From Fulvivirga lutea (lineage in GTDB: Bacteria; Bacteroidota; Bacteroidia; Cytophagales; Cyclobacteriaceae), in contig NZ_CP070608.1 in NCBI RefSeq assembly GCF_017068455.1, positions 482,501-546,500 of the forward strand: DNA of 64,000 nt. The letters are read 5' to 3'. The notes under the pieces were generated by a model, which did not search any database, was not told the origin of the DNA, and saw only the letters and a program-made list of their open reading frames with translations. Of this stretch, positions 36,347-46,063 are shown piece by piece (position 1 is the first letter of the stretch; every line of letters starts with the position of its first letter). A program made the position numbers and the translations under genes.

Positions 36347-37414
36347 TCAAAAAATGTAATCCTTCAAATAACTGGAGATGAGTACTGGTTTTGGCAGATC
36401 AAGGATTTCTTCATAGCTAAAGAATCTGCCTTTATCTAGTGGTAAATTATCTGCGGCCCTTTCCACAAGAAAAAAACGAGTATAAAGGTGTTGATGACTC
36501 AGTATATGTTTGTACTCATGACTATCAGAAACTGCTTCGCTATAAATATTAAAAGGCTTCAATTCATCAGCTATCAACAACTCCTTTTTTGACAGAGGCT
36601 TTTGCGATTCTATAAGTGGAAAATCATACATGCCTTTCCAAATATCTTTAGCTTGCCTTTCCTGCATAAAAAGTGCATTGCCTTTTTTAAATACTAGATA
36701 ATTAAAGTATCGCTTTTTGATTTTGACCTTTTTTACTTTGACAGGAAGGCTTGACTGCAAATCATTTTTATAGGCGAAACATTCACTTTGAAACACACAT
36801 TCTTCACAATGAGGATTAGTTGGAGTGCATTGTATAGATCCAAATTCCATCAACCCCTGATTAAATTCTGCCGGCTTATTGGCAGGTATTAATTCGTTTG
36901 CCAGTGCTCGAAACGTCTTTTGCCCTTTACCCGAATTAATGTCATCCTCTATCCCGAAAATTCTCGATAGGGCTCTGAAAACATTACCATCTACCACAGC
37001 AGTGGCTTCTCCAAATGCAAAGGATGCAATAGCAGCCGCAGTGTATGGGCCTACCCCGGGCAGCTTCACTAGTTCATCATAGGTTTTTGGAAACATTCCT
37101 ACATAATTTTGAACTATCACTTTGGCACAGCGATGTAAGTTTCTGGCGCGAGAGTAATATCCTAGCCCCTGCCAGGCGCGTAAAACCTTACTTTCATCAG
37201 CTTGAGCTAAGTCTTCCACAGTAGGGAAAAGCTCTACGAATTTGTGGTAGTAAGGCATCCCCTGATTTACCCTGGTTTGCTGCAAAATGATCTCAGAAAG
37301 CCATATTTTGTATGGATCGGAAACATTACGCCATGGTAAATCGCGTTTATTTTGTTCGTACCAATTGATTAGTTTTTTAGAAAATGAACCCGTGTTAACC
37401 ATATTCTGCATCAA
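36347..37414 (-). CDS. mutY: A/G-specific adenine glycosylase
   Basis: A 355-residue base-excision enzyme that removes adenine opposite 8-oxoguanine. Catalytic Glu in SEIILQQTRV (near 45), helix-hairpin-helix LPGVGPYTAAAIASFAF (near 120-136), catalytic Asp in VVDGNVFRALSRIFG (near 147), and the 4Fe-4S ligands C-X6-C-X2-C-X5-C in CTPTNPHCEECVFQSEC (near 200-216). The C-terminal NUDIX-like 8-oxoG recognition domain is present. A Met at residue 2 leaves a one-codon doubt about the start. Confidence 0.96.
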   Translation of the reverse strand: MMQNMVNTGSFSKKLINWYEQNKRDLPWRNVSDPYKIWLSEIILQQTRVNQGMPYYHKFVELFPTVEDLAQADESKVLRAWQGLGYYSRARNLHRCAKVIVQNYVGMFPKTYDELVKLPGVGPYTAAAIASFAFGEATAVVDGNVFRALSRIFGIEDDINSGKGQKTFRALANELIPANKPAEFNQGLMEFGSIQCTPTNPHCEECVFQSECFAYKNDLQSSLPVKVKKVKIKKRYFNYLVFKKGNALFMQERQAKDIWKGMYDFPLIESQKPLSKKELLIADELKPFNIYSEAVSDSHEYKHILSHQHLYTRFFLVERAADNLPLDKGRFFSYEEILDLPKPVLISSYLKDYIF

Positions 37415-37551
37415 ATGCTGTCTGTTTAGTACGATGTGAGTTTTTTTGAATTTTTGATTTTTAATTGCGTATATACACAGTAAATTTGCTCATTAACAAG
37501 CAGTTACGTGTAATTGCTTTTAACCTACGTCCACCTAAAAACATAAAACCA

Positions 37552-37854
37552 GTGACAAAAGCAGATGTAATATCGGAAATAGCTGATAAAACGGGGATTC
37601 CCAAAGAAGATGTTTCCGTAACAGTAGAAGCTTTCTTTAATATAGTGAAATCTTCTATGGCTGACGGAAGTAACATATACGTAAGAGGGTTTGGAAGTTT
37701 TGTCAACAAAAAGCGTAAAAAGAAAATAGCTCGAAACATATCTAAAAACACAGCTATCGTAATTGACGAGCACTATGTGCCAAGCTTTAAGCCATCAAAA
37801 GTATTTATTGATAAAATAAAGTCGAGCTCAAAAGTAAAAGAAATTAATTCTTAA
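37552..37854 (+). CDS. HU/IHF-family DNA-binding protein
   Basis: A DNA-bending nucleoid protein of about 100 residues. A GTG start at 37552 gives (M)TKADVISEIADKTGIPKEDV, which aligns with the N-terminus of HU; the longer in-frame extension upstream to 37465 is not conserved. The beta-arm region reads YVRGFGSFVNKKRKKKIARNISK and the end is SFKPSKVFIDKIKSS. A TAAATTTG -7 element lies at 37481-37488. It is divergent from mutY and heads the plus-strand series HU, TPR protein, small basic protein, RNase G. Confidence 0.92.
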   Translation: MTKADVISEIADKTGIPKEDVSVTVEAFFNIVKSSMADGSNIYVRGFGSFVNKKRKKKIARNISKNTAIVIDEHYVPSFKPSKVFIDKIKSSSKVKEINS

Positions 37855-37914
37855 TTCGCTCTATTTTTAAAAGACACCCTGATACTTGATCTTTGCAGTC
37901 TTTAATTCAAGGAT

Positions 37915-38739
37915 ATGCTTAGAACAAGAATTATATTGCTTATAAGTGCAGCGGTGTTAGTGGTCCTACTATTTAGCTTACCACGTGTAGTTGTAGACAA
38001 TAAGAAAGAAGAAGTTGCCCAAACAGAGGAGGCAGCAGAGACACCATCTGCCAAAGATGAGTCTATGCACAACGATACTTTTGACGAAAAGACTGAAGAA
38101 AAAGTCGCACAGCTGAAGGAAAATTTAGCAGTTGCTAAAAATATTGAAAAAAGTATTACCTTTGCAGACTCTTTAGCCGAGCTGTACCTAGCGGCTAATA
38201 AATACGATAGTGCAGCAAAGTTCTTTGAAATTATTGCCGAAAAACAACCTAATAAGGCTAACTGGTTAAAAACAGGTAATACTTATTATGAAGCATACGG
38301 TTTTGCAATGGATAAAAACAAGCAAGAAATGCTTGGTGCCAAAGCACGAGAATACTTTAACAAAGTACTCACAGAAGATGCGAGCGATTTAAGTGCAAAA
38401 AATAAATTAGCGATGACGTATCTGAGTACATCTAATCCCATGCAGGGTATTATGATGCTTCGTGATATTTTAGAAACCGATCCGAAGAACGAGGAAGCAA
38501 TGTTCAATTTAGGAATACTTTCAATGCAATCTGGCCAATATGATAAAGCAGTAGAACGCTTTTCAGGACTAGTTGCAGTATATCATAATAACACACAAGC
38601 CCAGTTTTTTTTAGGAGTTAGTTATTTGGAAGTAGGCAATAAAGAAAAAGCTAAAGAGCAGTTTAATTTGGTTAAATCCATGGATAAAGATCCATCAGTA
38701 CAAGCTACTGTAGATAGTTATCTGGAAGACTTAAAATAA
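37915..38739 (+). CDS. Membrane-anchored TPR protein
   Basis: A 274-residue protein with one N-terminal membrane helix (residues 5-22, RIILLISAAVLVVLLFSL), an acidic linker and three to four tetratricopeptide repeats in residues 85-260 (AKYYDSAAKFFEIIAEKQPN-like unit, NEEAMFNLGILSMQSGQYDKAVERF, TQAQFFLGVSYLEVGNKEKAKEQF). TPRs bind protein partners; none can be named. Its fixed place between HU and RNase G in this phylum suggests a general envelope role. Confidence 0.85.
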   Translation: MLRTRIILLISAAVLVVLLFSLPRVVVDNKKEEVAQTEEAAETPSAKDESMHNDTFDEKTEEKVAQLKENLAVAKNIEKSITFADSLAELYLAANKYDSAAKFFEIIAEKQPNKANWLKTGNTYYEAYGFAMDKNKQEMLGAKAREYFNKVLTEDASDLSAKNKLAMTYLSTSNPMQGIMMLRDILETDPKNEEAMFNLGILSMQSGQYDKAVERFSGLVAVYHNNTQAQFFLGVSYLEVGNKEKAKEQFNLVKSMDKDPSVQATVDSYLEDLK

Positions 38740-38792
38740 ATATAAAAAATTGTTGAACCGTCTGCCTTAGGGTGGGCAAAAATCAAAAAATT

Positions 38793-38882
38793 ATGCCTTG
38801 CGGTAAAAAAAGAAAAAGACATAAGATCGCTACTCACAAGAGAAAGAAGAGACTTAGAAAAAACAGACACAAGAAGAAGTAA
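38793..38882 (+). CDS. Small basic AURKAIP1/COX24-like protein, possible ribosomal subunit protein
   Basis: A 29-residue, very basic protein: it starts MPCGKKRKRHKIATHKRKKR and ends LRKNRHKKK. The pattern resembles the C-terminal domain of mitochondrial mS38 (AURKAIP1/COX24), and such short proteins are annotated in Bacteroidota with that name. A place on the 30S subunit is inferred from that resemblance and from the RNase G neighbour. It is followed by a hairpin, and its short length means it is easily missed. Confidence 0.75.
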   Translation: MPCGKKRKRHKIATHKRKKRLRKNRHKKK

Positions 38883-38889
38883 TCTGAGT

Positions 38890-38915
38890 CCCTTGTAACA
38901 TACAAGGGCACTTTA
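38890..38915 (+). terminator. Likely terminator after the small basic protein gene
   Basis: CCCTTGTA (38890-38897) pairs with TACAAGGG (38901-38908) around ACA, followed by CACTTTATTT. The T-tract is weak, so partial read-through into the RNase G gene is possible. Confidence 0.5.
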
Positions 38916-38952
38916 TTTCGCGTCCTATTTTTTTAATCTAAAATTTAAAGTT

Positions 38953-40509
38953 TTGAGTAACGAATTAATTATTAATTCAACTCAGAATGGATGTCGAATA
39001 GCCCTATTAAAAGATAAGAGTTTAGTTGAGTTCCATCATGACGAAGATGGAACACAGTTCACCGTTGGTGACATATATCTTGGTACTGTAAAGAAAGTTG
39101 TTCAAGGCTTAAATGCCGCTTTTATAGACATTGGCTATGAAAAAGACGCTTTTTTACATTATCTAGATCTTGGTCCCAAGTTTAATTCTTTGAGAGATTT
39201 TACAAAAAAAGCATCTCTTAAGAAAAACAACATTAACGGCAAACTGGATAAGTTTCAGATAAGACCTGACATTGATAAGCACGGGAAGATTACAGATGTA
39301 CTTTCCAAAAATCAACAAGTGCTTGTGCAGGTTGTTAAAGAACCAATTTCAACAAAAGGGCCCCGACTATCCTGTGAGTTGTCTATACCAGGCAGGTACC
39401 TGGTATTGGTACCATTTTCTAATACAGTTAATGTGTCCAAAAAAATTACCAGCAGCGATGAACGTAAACGTTTATTGCGCTTGGTATCTTCTATTAAGCC
39501 TGACAATTTCGGTGTAATTATTCGTACCGTTGCTGAAGGTAAGGAAGTAAAAGAACTAGATACAGACCTCCGTAACCTTGTCGAACTCTGGCAAGAAGGT
39601 ACTAAGAAATTAAAATTTGCGAAGCCAAGAGACAAAGTCATTGGCGAAATGAGTAGAGCATCTTCTATTCTAAGAGATGTGCTGAATGAGTCTTTTGATA
39701 ATATTCACATAGATGACAAGGAAATCTATGATGAAGTAAAAAGCTACATTCATAAAATTGCCCCGGATAAGGAGAAAATTGTTAAGCACTTTAACAACAA
39801 AGCCAAGATTTTCGAAGTATTTGGTATTGAAAAGCAGATTAAATCAGCTTTTGGTCAATCTGTTAGTTTAAAAGGTGGTGGTTATTTAATTATTGAGCAC
39901 ACTGAAGCACTTCATGTAATTGATGTGAACAGTGGCAACAAATCCAATAAAGAAGATGACCAGGAAGCCACTGCCGTTTCAGTAAATATTGAAGCTGCCA
40001 AAGAAATTGCGCGCCAGTTGAGGCTACGTGATATGGGCGGAATCATCGTTGTTGATTTCATTGATATGAAACGTGCAGAAAACAAGCGTATGATTCAAAA
40101 AGTGATGAAGGACGAAATGAATTCAGATCGTTCTAAATTCACGGTGCTTCCGCTTTCTAAATTTGGTTTGATGCAGATCACTCGCCAACGTGTGAGACCT
40201 GAGATGAACATTACTACCAAGGAGGTATGCCCTACATGTAATGGAACAGGTAAAATCAGTGCTTCGATTCTTGTTTCTGATCAAATTGAGCAACATATCG
40301 ATCATTTAATGCTTCAGCAGAATGAGCGTAATATAACTGTAGTGGTGCACCCATTCATTTACGCTTACTTTACTAACGGAACCCTTTCAAGAAGATTGAA
40401 GTGGTTTATGAAGTACTTTAAGTGGATTAAGCTGGTACAAGATTCTTCTATAGCCGTCACGGAATTCCAATTCCTGAATAAGTTTGGAGAACAGATAGAA
40501 TTACAATAA
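38953..40509 (+). CDS. rng: Ribonuclease G (Rne/Rng family)
   Basis: A 518-residue endoribonuclease for rRNA maturation and mRNA decay. TTG is the start (SNELIINSTQNGCRIALL follows, as in the family). An S1 domain covers residues 30-130, the catalytic core holds HVIDVNSGN (near 318, Asp) and GGIIVVDFIDMK (near 362, second Asp), and the zinc-link CPTCNGTG is near residue 427. There is no long RNase E-type C-terminal scaffold. It follows the small basic protein gene. Confidence 0.94.
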   Translation: MSNELIINSTQNGCRIALLKDKSLVEFHHDEDGTQFTVGDIYLGTVKKVVQGLNAAFIDIGYEKDAFLHYLDLGPKFNSLRDFTKKASLKKNNINGKLDKFQIRPDIDKHGKITDVLSKNQQVLVQVVKEPISTKGPRLSCELSIPGRYLVLVPFSNTVNVSKKITSSDERKRLLRLVSSIKPDNFGVIIRTVAEGKEVKELDTDLRNLVELWQEGTKKLKFAKPRDKVIGEMSRASSILRDVLNESFDNIHIDDKEIYDEVKSYIHKIAPDKEKIVKHFNNKAKIFEVFGIEKQIKSAFGQSVSLKGGGYLIIEHTEALHVIDVNSGNKSNKEDDQEATAVSVNIEAAKEIARQLRLRDMGGIIVVDFIDMKRAENKRMIQKVMKDEMNSDRSKFTVLPLSKFGLMQITRQRVRPEMNITTKEVCPTCNGTGKISASILVSDQIEQHIDHLMLQQNERNITVVVHPFIYAYFTNGTLSRRLKWFMKYFKWIKLVQDSSIAVTEFQFLNKFGEQIELQ

Positions 40510-40510
40510 G

Positions 40511-40536
40511 AAAAGCCCCGAATTCGGGGCTTTTTT
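40511..40536. terminator. Bidirectional intrinsic terminator between rng and the M14 peptidase gene
   Basis: AAAAGCCCCGAATTCGGGGCTTTTTT is a near-perfect palindrome with A and T runs on both sides. It lies one base after the rng stop and just before the stop of the convergent gene. Confidence 0.88.
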
Positions 40537-40537
40537 A

Positions 40538-43054
40538 TTAATTCCCCACCATAAACACAGCATTGGAAAACAGCAGTTTCCCGTTCTCCCAAAATCCGCG
40601 GAATAAAGGGTTATCTACCAAATAAACTACTTCACCTCTGCCCTTTGATTGTACACCAAAAACAAGGCTTTTATCAAGTTTGGATACAGCCTTAGACCCC
40701 GCAAAACCACTCACAGGTTTACTATCTTCTTTTATGACGCCCACATTTGAGCCATCTTCTAAATAGCTCCAGCGAGTTGATGATGTTTTTAGGGAGTAGT
40801 AATTTTTGGAATAACCATACGCCAAAGGGTGCGTATTGTCTAACTCAATTTTAAAAATTGCACCAAATATTGAACTGCTCAAATTATCACGTTCTAGTTC
40901 AGTATAAGTTCTAAGAAGTTCTTCCTCAGTTGGTTCTTTTTTCTTTTTCTTGTCATCACTATCCAGGTATTCCTTCACTGCAAAACCCGATTTTTCTTTG
41001 AATGACGATATCGCATTTCCAATAAGAATAAGCCGTCCGCCACCAGAAACCCATTCTCCTATACTTTTAACCAAATTATCATCAAACATGCTGTAGAACC
41101 CGTTCGGAACTATCAGTACATTGTAATCATCTAAATCTATTCTTGAAAAATAGTCCGTGCTAATTGATGTAATTGGATAATTGATTTGTTGTTCGAAAAA
41201 GTGCCAAATCTCACCGTAACTTAATGATGAGGTTTGTGGACCAGTAATTACAGCAATTTCAGGCTTGTTCAGTTTGGCTATTTTCGAGGAGCCTAAATCC
41301 ACTCCGCTGTCAGAAAAACCCGTCTGTACAGCAATTACGTTAGCCTCATATTTTTTTACTGATTCTTTAATCAGATTATCTAAGCCTCCTTTAATATGTT
41401 CATTATTCCGCTGGGTAATTACCAAGCTCCCTCTCTCGAATGAATCACCGTTGATTGTAAATGGTTCATGAGCCAGACGAACATTAACGTCCTTTTTAAG
41501 CAAGTAGCCAAGCCATTTAACGTCTTCCAAAGCATTGTATTTGGCAATGTAGGCATATGGAGATTCTGCCTCTATTTCAGAAACTGTCTCCTTCTTGAAT
41601 TCATTAGAGTTCGAGAGATTTTCGGTTAGTGCATAAGCATCCAGACCATACGCATATGGTAACGACCAGGCGGTAATGTCATAAGTTAACGTATCTGAAA
41701 GCTTAGTTTCCGGCTCAAATAAAGCTTTGATCAGTCGAGACGCTGGCTGATTCGTGTTGATTACTAAATCATTGCCAGAGACTGTAAAACTTTTCGTGTT
41801 CCGAGTTAAATAACTATACCCTTTCAGACTCTTGGAGGAACTGACTGACCCATATTGAATCATGTGCTTATCTAAAAACTTGCTCAATGCATCAAGCTTA
41901 TCCTGATTGTTATTTTTAACTACAAACGATTTATACGTGCCGATTGGAGAAGTAACATTTTTACTGAAGTAGGCCTTAAATTCTTCACTTAGTTTAGCTG
42001 CATTTTTCGATGCTATTTCTACGGTTGATATTCCTGTTGTATAATGGCGTTCAATTCTATCCTTGAGTGTGAGCGTATCCCCATATTCTGTGATAATCCC
42101 CAGGCCAGCGTACCCATGGCCGGCTTGTTCGTAAGTCATGCCAATGGCTCCATTGTAGGTTGGGTAGGTATCTCCATAACTAGGATATAAAAGGTCGAAG
42201 TTTTCTCTGGTAAAATAAAGCCAGTTTTCTTTATCAAAGTACTTAGCGTGATTCTTACCAATTTGAGATTGAAACTCACGTTGCCAGGAAGTAATCACTT
42301 CATGAAAAGGTTCCGCTGCAGGGGCAAAATAATAGGGATTATTTACAAATTGCTCATGGTAATCTACATGCACATGCGGCATCCACTCATGGTAAATCTT
42401 AGACCTACTTGCCGATTCCGTTTGTGTTTGCCAGGCCCAATCTCTGTTCAGATCAAATAAGTAGTGGTTCGGTCTGCCCCCCGGCCATACTTCATGGTGC
42501 TCAATGTCGTCTCCATTAGGATTAAAGTTTTTGTTGCCATATTGGTTATAGAAATTCGCATAGCGATCTCTACCATCAGGATTGACGCAAGGATCGATAA
42601 TTACAACCGTATTTTTAAGCCATTCTTGCGTGCTTTTATTATTCGCATCAGCAAGAGCATACATGGTTTTCATAGAGGCTTCAATGGAAGAAGCTTCGTT
42701 ACCGTGTATATTATAACTCAGCCAAACGATCGTAATGTCATCTTCAGTAACATTACCTTTAACCAGTTGAGTCCTTCGAAGGTTGTTTAACCTTATTTCT
42801 TCAATGTTTTTAATGTTTTCAGTGCTACTGATAATTGCATATGTAAGCGGCCGATGCTCATACGTTTCTCCGTAGGTTTTATAAAGCACATTTTCCTTTA
42901 CATCTGCCACATGCTTAAAATATTCCACCACACGATGGTGTCGGGTAAATCTAGACCCCAATTCATATCCTAAAAATTCTGATGGTGTTTGTAAATTTTT
43001 TTGACCTAATGCGACATTAACAATGCAAATAAAGCCTAGCAACAAATATCTCAT
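40538..43054 (-). CDS. Secreted M14 family zinc carboxypeptidase
   Basis: An exported peptidase of about 838 residues with a signal peptide (MRYLLLGFICIVNVALGQ). The start at 43054 is preferred over a Met three codons upstream because it directly begins the signal. The M14 domain spans residues 30-340: zinc ligands in HGNEASSIEA (near 117-126), DPCVNPDGRDR, and the His in HVDYHEQF; the LFDLNRDWAWQTQ segment fits. The C-terminal 450 residues form an extra domain with a class I amidotransferase-like part (SEIDDYNVLIVPNGFYS). Substrate is unknown. Confidence 0.88.
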   Translation of the reverse strand: MRYLLLGFICIVNVALGQKNLQTPSEFLGYELGSRFTRHHRVVEYFKHVADVKENVLYKTYGETYEHRPLTYAIISSTENIKNIEEIRLNNLRRTQLVKGNVTEDDITIVWLSYNIHGNEASSIEASMKTMYALADANNKSTQEWLKNTVVIIDPCVNPDGRDRYANFYNQYGNKNFNPNGDDIEHHEVWPGGRPNHYLFDLNRDWAWQTQTESASRSKIYHEWMPHVHVDYHEQFVNNPYYFAPAAEPFHEVITSWQREFQSQIGKNHAKYFDKENWLYFTRENFDLLYPSYGDTYPTYNGAIGMTYEQAGHGYAGLGIITEYGDTLTLKDRIERHYTTGISTVEIASKNAAKLSEEFKAYFSKNVTSPIGTYKSFVVKNNNQDKLDALSKFLDKHMIQYGSVSSSKSLKGYSYLTRNTKSFTVSGNDLVINTNQPASRLIKALFEPETKLSDTLTYDITAWSLPYAYGLDAYALTENLSNSNEFKKETVSEIEAESPYAYIAKYNALEDVKWLGYLLKKDVNVRLAHEPFTINGDSFERGSLVITQRNNEHIKGGLDNLIKESVKKYEANVIAVQTGFSDSGVDLGSSKIAKLNKPEIAVITGPQTSSLSYGEIWHFFEQQINYPITSISTDYFSRIDLDDYNVLIVPNGFYSMFDDNLVKSIGEWVSGGGRLILIGNAISSFKEKSGFAVKEYLDSDDKKKKKEPTEEELLRTYTELERDNLSSSIFGAIFKIELDNTHPLAYGYSKNYYSLKTSSTRWSYLEDGSNVGVIKEDSKPVSGFAGSKAVSKLDKSLVFGVQSKGRGEVVYLVDNPLFRGFWENGKLLFSNAVFMVGN

Positions 43055-43117
43055 GATTAACAATTTAGTCAGCGAAAATAGTGAATAAGCCAGTTAATTA
43101 GGTTTATCAACCGTAGT

Positions 43118-43654
43118 TTACGCCTGAATGTTTGACAAAAGGCGTTTTATCTGAGCCAAATGGTGCTTATGGTGCGCTTTGATAAATTCTATTGTTTGAA
43201 TCAGGTTGAGATATCCTACTCTAGGATGTTTGAATAGCTTTAGTTCCAACTGGCTGTCTGTTTGAATGCTTAACAGTAAACGAAATGATTCTCGAAGATT
43301 TGCCCAGTCCGATTTTAATTCTTCTAAATTTACCACTTCAGGAATAGGCTCACTAACTGTTCTAGGTGCCTTGTATTTTATTGGAAGTTTAAGGAAAAGT
43401 TTCAACAGGCTGTGCCGAAACTTTTCTTTTATACCGACATTTTCTGCTTTCTGATTATTCTTTATTCGTTTAGAAATATCTTCAAATGTTTTTTGCTCTA
43501 CCAAGTATAAATGGAATAGCGTTTGAGCCAACGACCATTGCCCTTCGTCAAACTTTTTATTGGCCTGAGCCTCAGACACATCAGCAGTCATTACTAAAAG
43601 ATATTCTTTTTGATATTCTAAGGATTGAAACTTTTCTTTAACTTTTGCATTCAT
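43118..43654 (-). CDS. DinB-like four-helix protein
   Basis: A 178-residue soluble helical protein of the DinB/YfiT superfamily. The first His is in LAQTLFHLYLVEQKTFEDI (near residue 48), and a C-terminal FIKAHHKHHLAQIKRLL provides the HxxxH-type ligands of the metal site. Family members act in stress responses or as thiol-dependent transferases, but the activity here is unknown. The gene is divergent from the patatin gene with 24 bp between starts. Confidence 0.78.
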   Translation of the reverse strand: MNAKVKEKFQSLEYQKEYLLVMTADVSEAQANKKFDEGQWSLAQTLFHLYLVEQKTFEDISKRIKNNQKAENVGIKEKFRHSLLKLFLKLPIKYKAPRTVSEPIPEVVNLEELKSDWANLRESFRLLLSIQTDSQLELKLFKHPRVGYLNLIQTIEFIKAHHKHHLAQIKRLLSNIQA

Positions 43655-43678
43655 AGGTGTTAAAATTAATCAAAACTC

Positions 43679-44536
43679 ATGGGTAAATCAGTAGCGCTAG
43701 TACTTTCTAGCGGTGGTGCGCGCGGTGTGGCTCATATTGGCGTAATAGAAGGACTTTTAGAAGAAGGATTTGAAATTACTTCCATCTCCGGCAGTTCAAT
43801 GGGAGCTGTTGTTGGCGGAGTATATGCAGCAGGTAAGTTAAAAGAATATAAAGAATGGATTTGTAATCTGGATCGGTTTGATGTTTTCAAGCTACTCGAT
43901 TTCACATTGAGTACCCAGGGCTTTGTAAGAGGCGAAAAAGTATTTAATGAAATGAAGAAATTCATTGAAGAGCAAAATATCGAGGATTTAGGAATACCTC
44001 TTTCTGTTATAGCCACAGACATTGTTAATAAAAAAGAAGTTGTGTTTAAAAAGGGTTCCCTTTATCAAGCTTTAAGGGCCTCTGCGGCAGTTCCGTCTGT
44101 ACTTAAACCGAGCCTAATAGATGATATTGAACTTGTTGATGGTGGTGTCATCAATCCATTACCGGTAAAGCATGTAAAAAGAAAAAAAGGCGACATTCTG
44201 GTAATCAGCGATGTAAATGCCAATATTAAAAATACTATGAAGAAGCCAGAGCCTAAAAAAGGTAGTGCACTGGCTGATTTGCTTGAAAAATGGAATAGTT
44301 TCTTCCCAGAGAAGAAAAAGAATAAAAGGCTAAGCTATTTCGACCTGATTACCTATTCAGTGGATTTAATGCAGGATAGAATATCTGACTATATCATTGA
44401 AGAAAGTAAGCCTGAAATGGTCGTTAAAATTTCTCGCGATACATGCGGAACGTTCGAGTTTCATAGAGCGGAACAAGTACTGGAACATGGCAAAAAACAG
44501 TTTAAAAAAGCACTGAATGATTCAGGACTTAAATAA
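43679..44536 (+). CDS. Patatin-like phospholipase
   Basis: A 285-residue lipid acyl hydrolase with a Ser-Asp dyad. The oxyanion loop SSGGARGVAHIGVIEGL is near residue 10, the nucleophile is in GSSMGAVVGG (near 38-47), and the Asp is in VDGGVINPLPV (near 158). Length matches the RssA/YlbK type. No signal peptide. It overlaps the next methyltransferase gene by 20 bp. Confidence 0.92.
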   Translation: MGKSVALVLSSGGARGVAHIGVIEGLLEEGFEITSISGSSMGAVVGGVYAAGKLKEYKEWICNLDRFDVFKLLDFTLSTQGFVRGEKVFNEMKKFIEEQNIEDLGIPLSVIATDIVNKKEVVFKKGSLYQALRASAAVPSVLKPSLIDDIELVDGGVINPLPVKHVKRKKGDILVISDVNANIKNTMKKPEPKKGSALADLLEKWNSFFPEKKKNKRLSYFDLITYSVDLMQDRISDYIIEESKPEMVVKISRDTCGTFEFHRAEQVLEHGKKQFKKALNDSGLK

Positions 44537-45083
44537 GCAATTTGGCAATATTGACATCTATCTGCTCGATCAGATACTAAAAGGCAGATTCGAAAACTGT
44601 AGCAACCTCTTAGATGCAGGCTGTGGTGAAGGAAGAAATTTAACCTATTTTGAAAATCGTGGACTCAATATTTATGGTTGCGATACAAATCTTATGGCCA
44701 TTAAAATGGCGCGGATGTCACACAAGAATATTCCTTCAGAGAATCTTTTAAATTCCAGCATTGAAGATTTAGAACTACCAGAGCAGTATTTTGATGCAAT
44801 TATATGTACAGCAGTTATGCACTTTGCCAAGGATGAAAAGCACTTTCATCAAATGCTGGATAAGCTCGTGTTACTGCTAAAAAATGAAGGAATACTATTT
44901 ATTCGTATGGCTACTGATGTAGGTATTCAATCTAAGCAAAGCAATGGCTTTACCTATCTACTCCCAGAAAGTGACATAGAAAATACATTTACCAAGCGAG
45001 GACTTCAGTTTATAGAACCCTGGAAGTCGGTAGTGGTAAAAGGTGAACGCTCGATGGGTGTTTTTACATTACTAAAAACTTAA
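44517..45083 (+). CDS. Class I SAM-dependent methyltransferase
   Basis: A 188-residue Rossmann methyltransferase. Motif I is LLDAGCGEGRNLTYF (near residues 29-43), followed by GCDTNLMAIKMAR and FDAIICTAVMHFAKDEKHF. Substrate is unknown. Its start lies inside the patatin gene and its stop overlaps the convergent lipid kinase by 20 bp; the ATG at 44517 gives the N-terminal helix before motif I. Confidence 0.85.
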   Translation: MIQDLNKQFGNIDIYLLDQILKGRFENCSNLLDAGCGEGRNLTYFENRGLNIYGCDTNLMAIKMARMSHKNIPSENLLNSSIEDLELPEQYFDAIICTAVMHFAKDEKHFHQMLDKLVLLLKNEGILFIRMATDVGIQSKQSNGFTYLLPESDIENTFTKRGLQFIEPWKSVVVKGERSMGVFTLLKT

Positions 45084-45957
45084 TTTTTCGTTCATCAATC
45101 GAAATGGTGGCAGGCAATTGCCCAATATATTCACCATCTGCCTCAATGCCACACGTTTCATTAGAAGTTAATTCCAGTTGCTTAGCAGTTTTGTATTGAA
45201 CTTGTGGGTGATCTAAGATCTGTGCTTTTTTTATTTTGTTCACATTCTTAAGATAGTCGGATATGCTTATGTCTCCTGATATTACAACAGAGAAGGAGCC
45301 GTCTGATGGATCTGCGTTTGGGGCTATACACAAACCGCTACCAAAGTATTTTCCATTAGCAGCTACTATAGAGTTCACTTTTCCTTCATACTCCCAGTCA
45401 TCTGCCTTACAGTTGACCGATACATTTTTATACGTAAAAAATGTTCTGATAATCGCTGTGAAAAAGGTAAAGTTAGAACCAAACCATTTGCTGGAGCTGT
45501 TCACTCTTTTCACCACTTCGGCACCTATTCCTATATCTGCAATATTCAAAAAGTACTTAACCCCTCCTTCATGTTCAATTTTACCAATATCTAACAATTG
45601 GTGTTTGTCTTTACTAATGGCCTCGAATAAATCCGCCAGGTTTGTTGGGGTTGACAATGATTTTATAAAGTCATTCGCGGTACCAAAAGGGAGTAAACCT
45701 AACACCACTTCAGAGGTGTAATTTTTAATGATGCCATTAATAGCTTCGTGTAATGTGCCATCACCCCCTACTGCAATAATATGTGTGAAGCCGTCTGTGA
45801 TAAACTCTGAAGCCAAAGAAGTAGCATGCCCCTGTTGCGAGGTTTCTACCACATTAAATTCAATATTTCGTAACTCTTGCCGGGCTTGTTGTAACTGTTT
45901 ATAGAATCGCTTTTTTCTGAGACTCTTCCCATGAAGGATAAATGCGACTTTATACAT
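45064..45957 (-). CDS. Diacylglycerol/lipid kinase family protein
   Basis: A 297-residue YegS/DgkB-type kinase. The signature AVGGDGTLHEAINGI near residues 81-95 is the ATP-binding loop, followed by LGLLPFGTANDFIKSLSTP. The C-terminal domain ends with TCGIEADGEYIGQLPATISI, the typical last beta region of this family. It phosphorylates diacylglycerol or a related lipid in the inner leaflet. Confidence 0.9.
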   Translation of the reverse strand: MYKVAFILHGKSLRKKRFYKQLQQARQELRNIEFNVVETSQQGHATSLASEFITDGFTHIIAVGGDGTLHEAINGIIKNYTSEVVLGLLPFGTANDFIKSLSTPTNLADLFEAISKDKHQLLDIGKIEHEGGVKYFLNIADIGIGAEVVKRVNSSSKWFGSNFTFFTAIIRTFFTYKNVSVNCKADDWEYEGKVNSIVAANGKYFGSGLCIAPNADPSDGSFSVVISGDISISDYLKNVNKIKKAQILDHPQVQYKTAKQLELTSNETCGIEADGEYIGQLPATISIDERKIKFLVM

Positions 45958-46063
45958 GATGTTGTTGATTTTTGACCACTGGAAAGTTACTCAACTGTCA
46001 GAATTGGGACAAATCTTTTCGTTAAGTTGCCTGTTATTAAAAGCGTAATAAAAACAACTTGAT

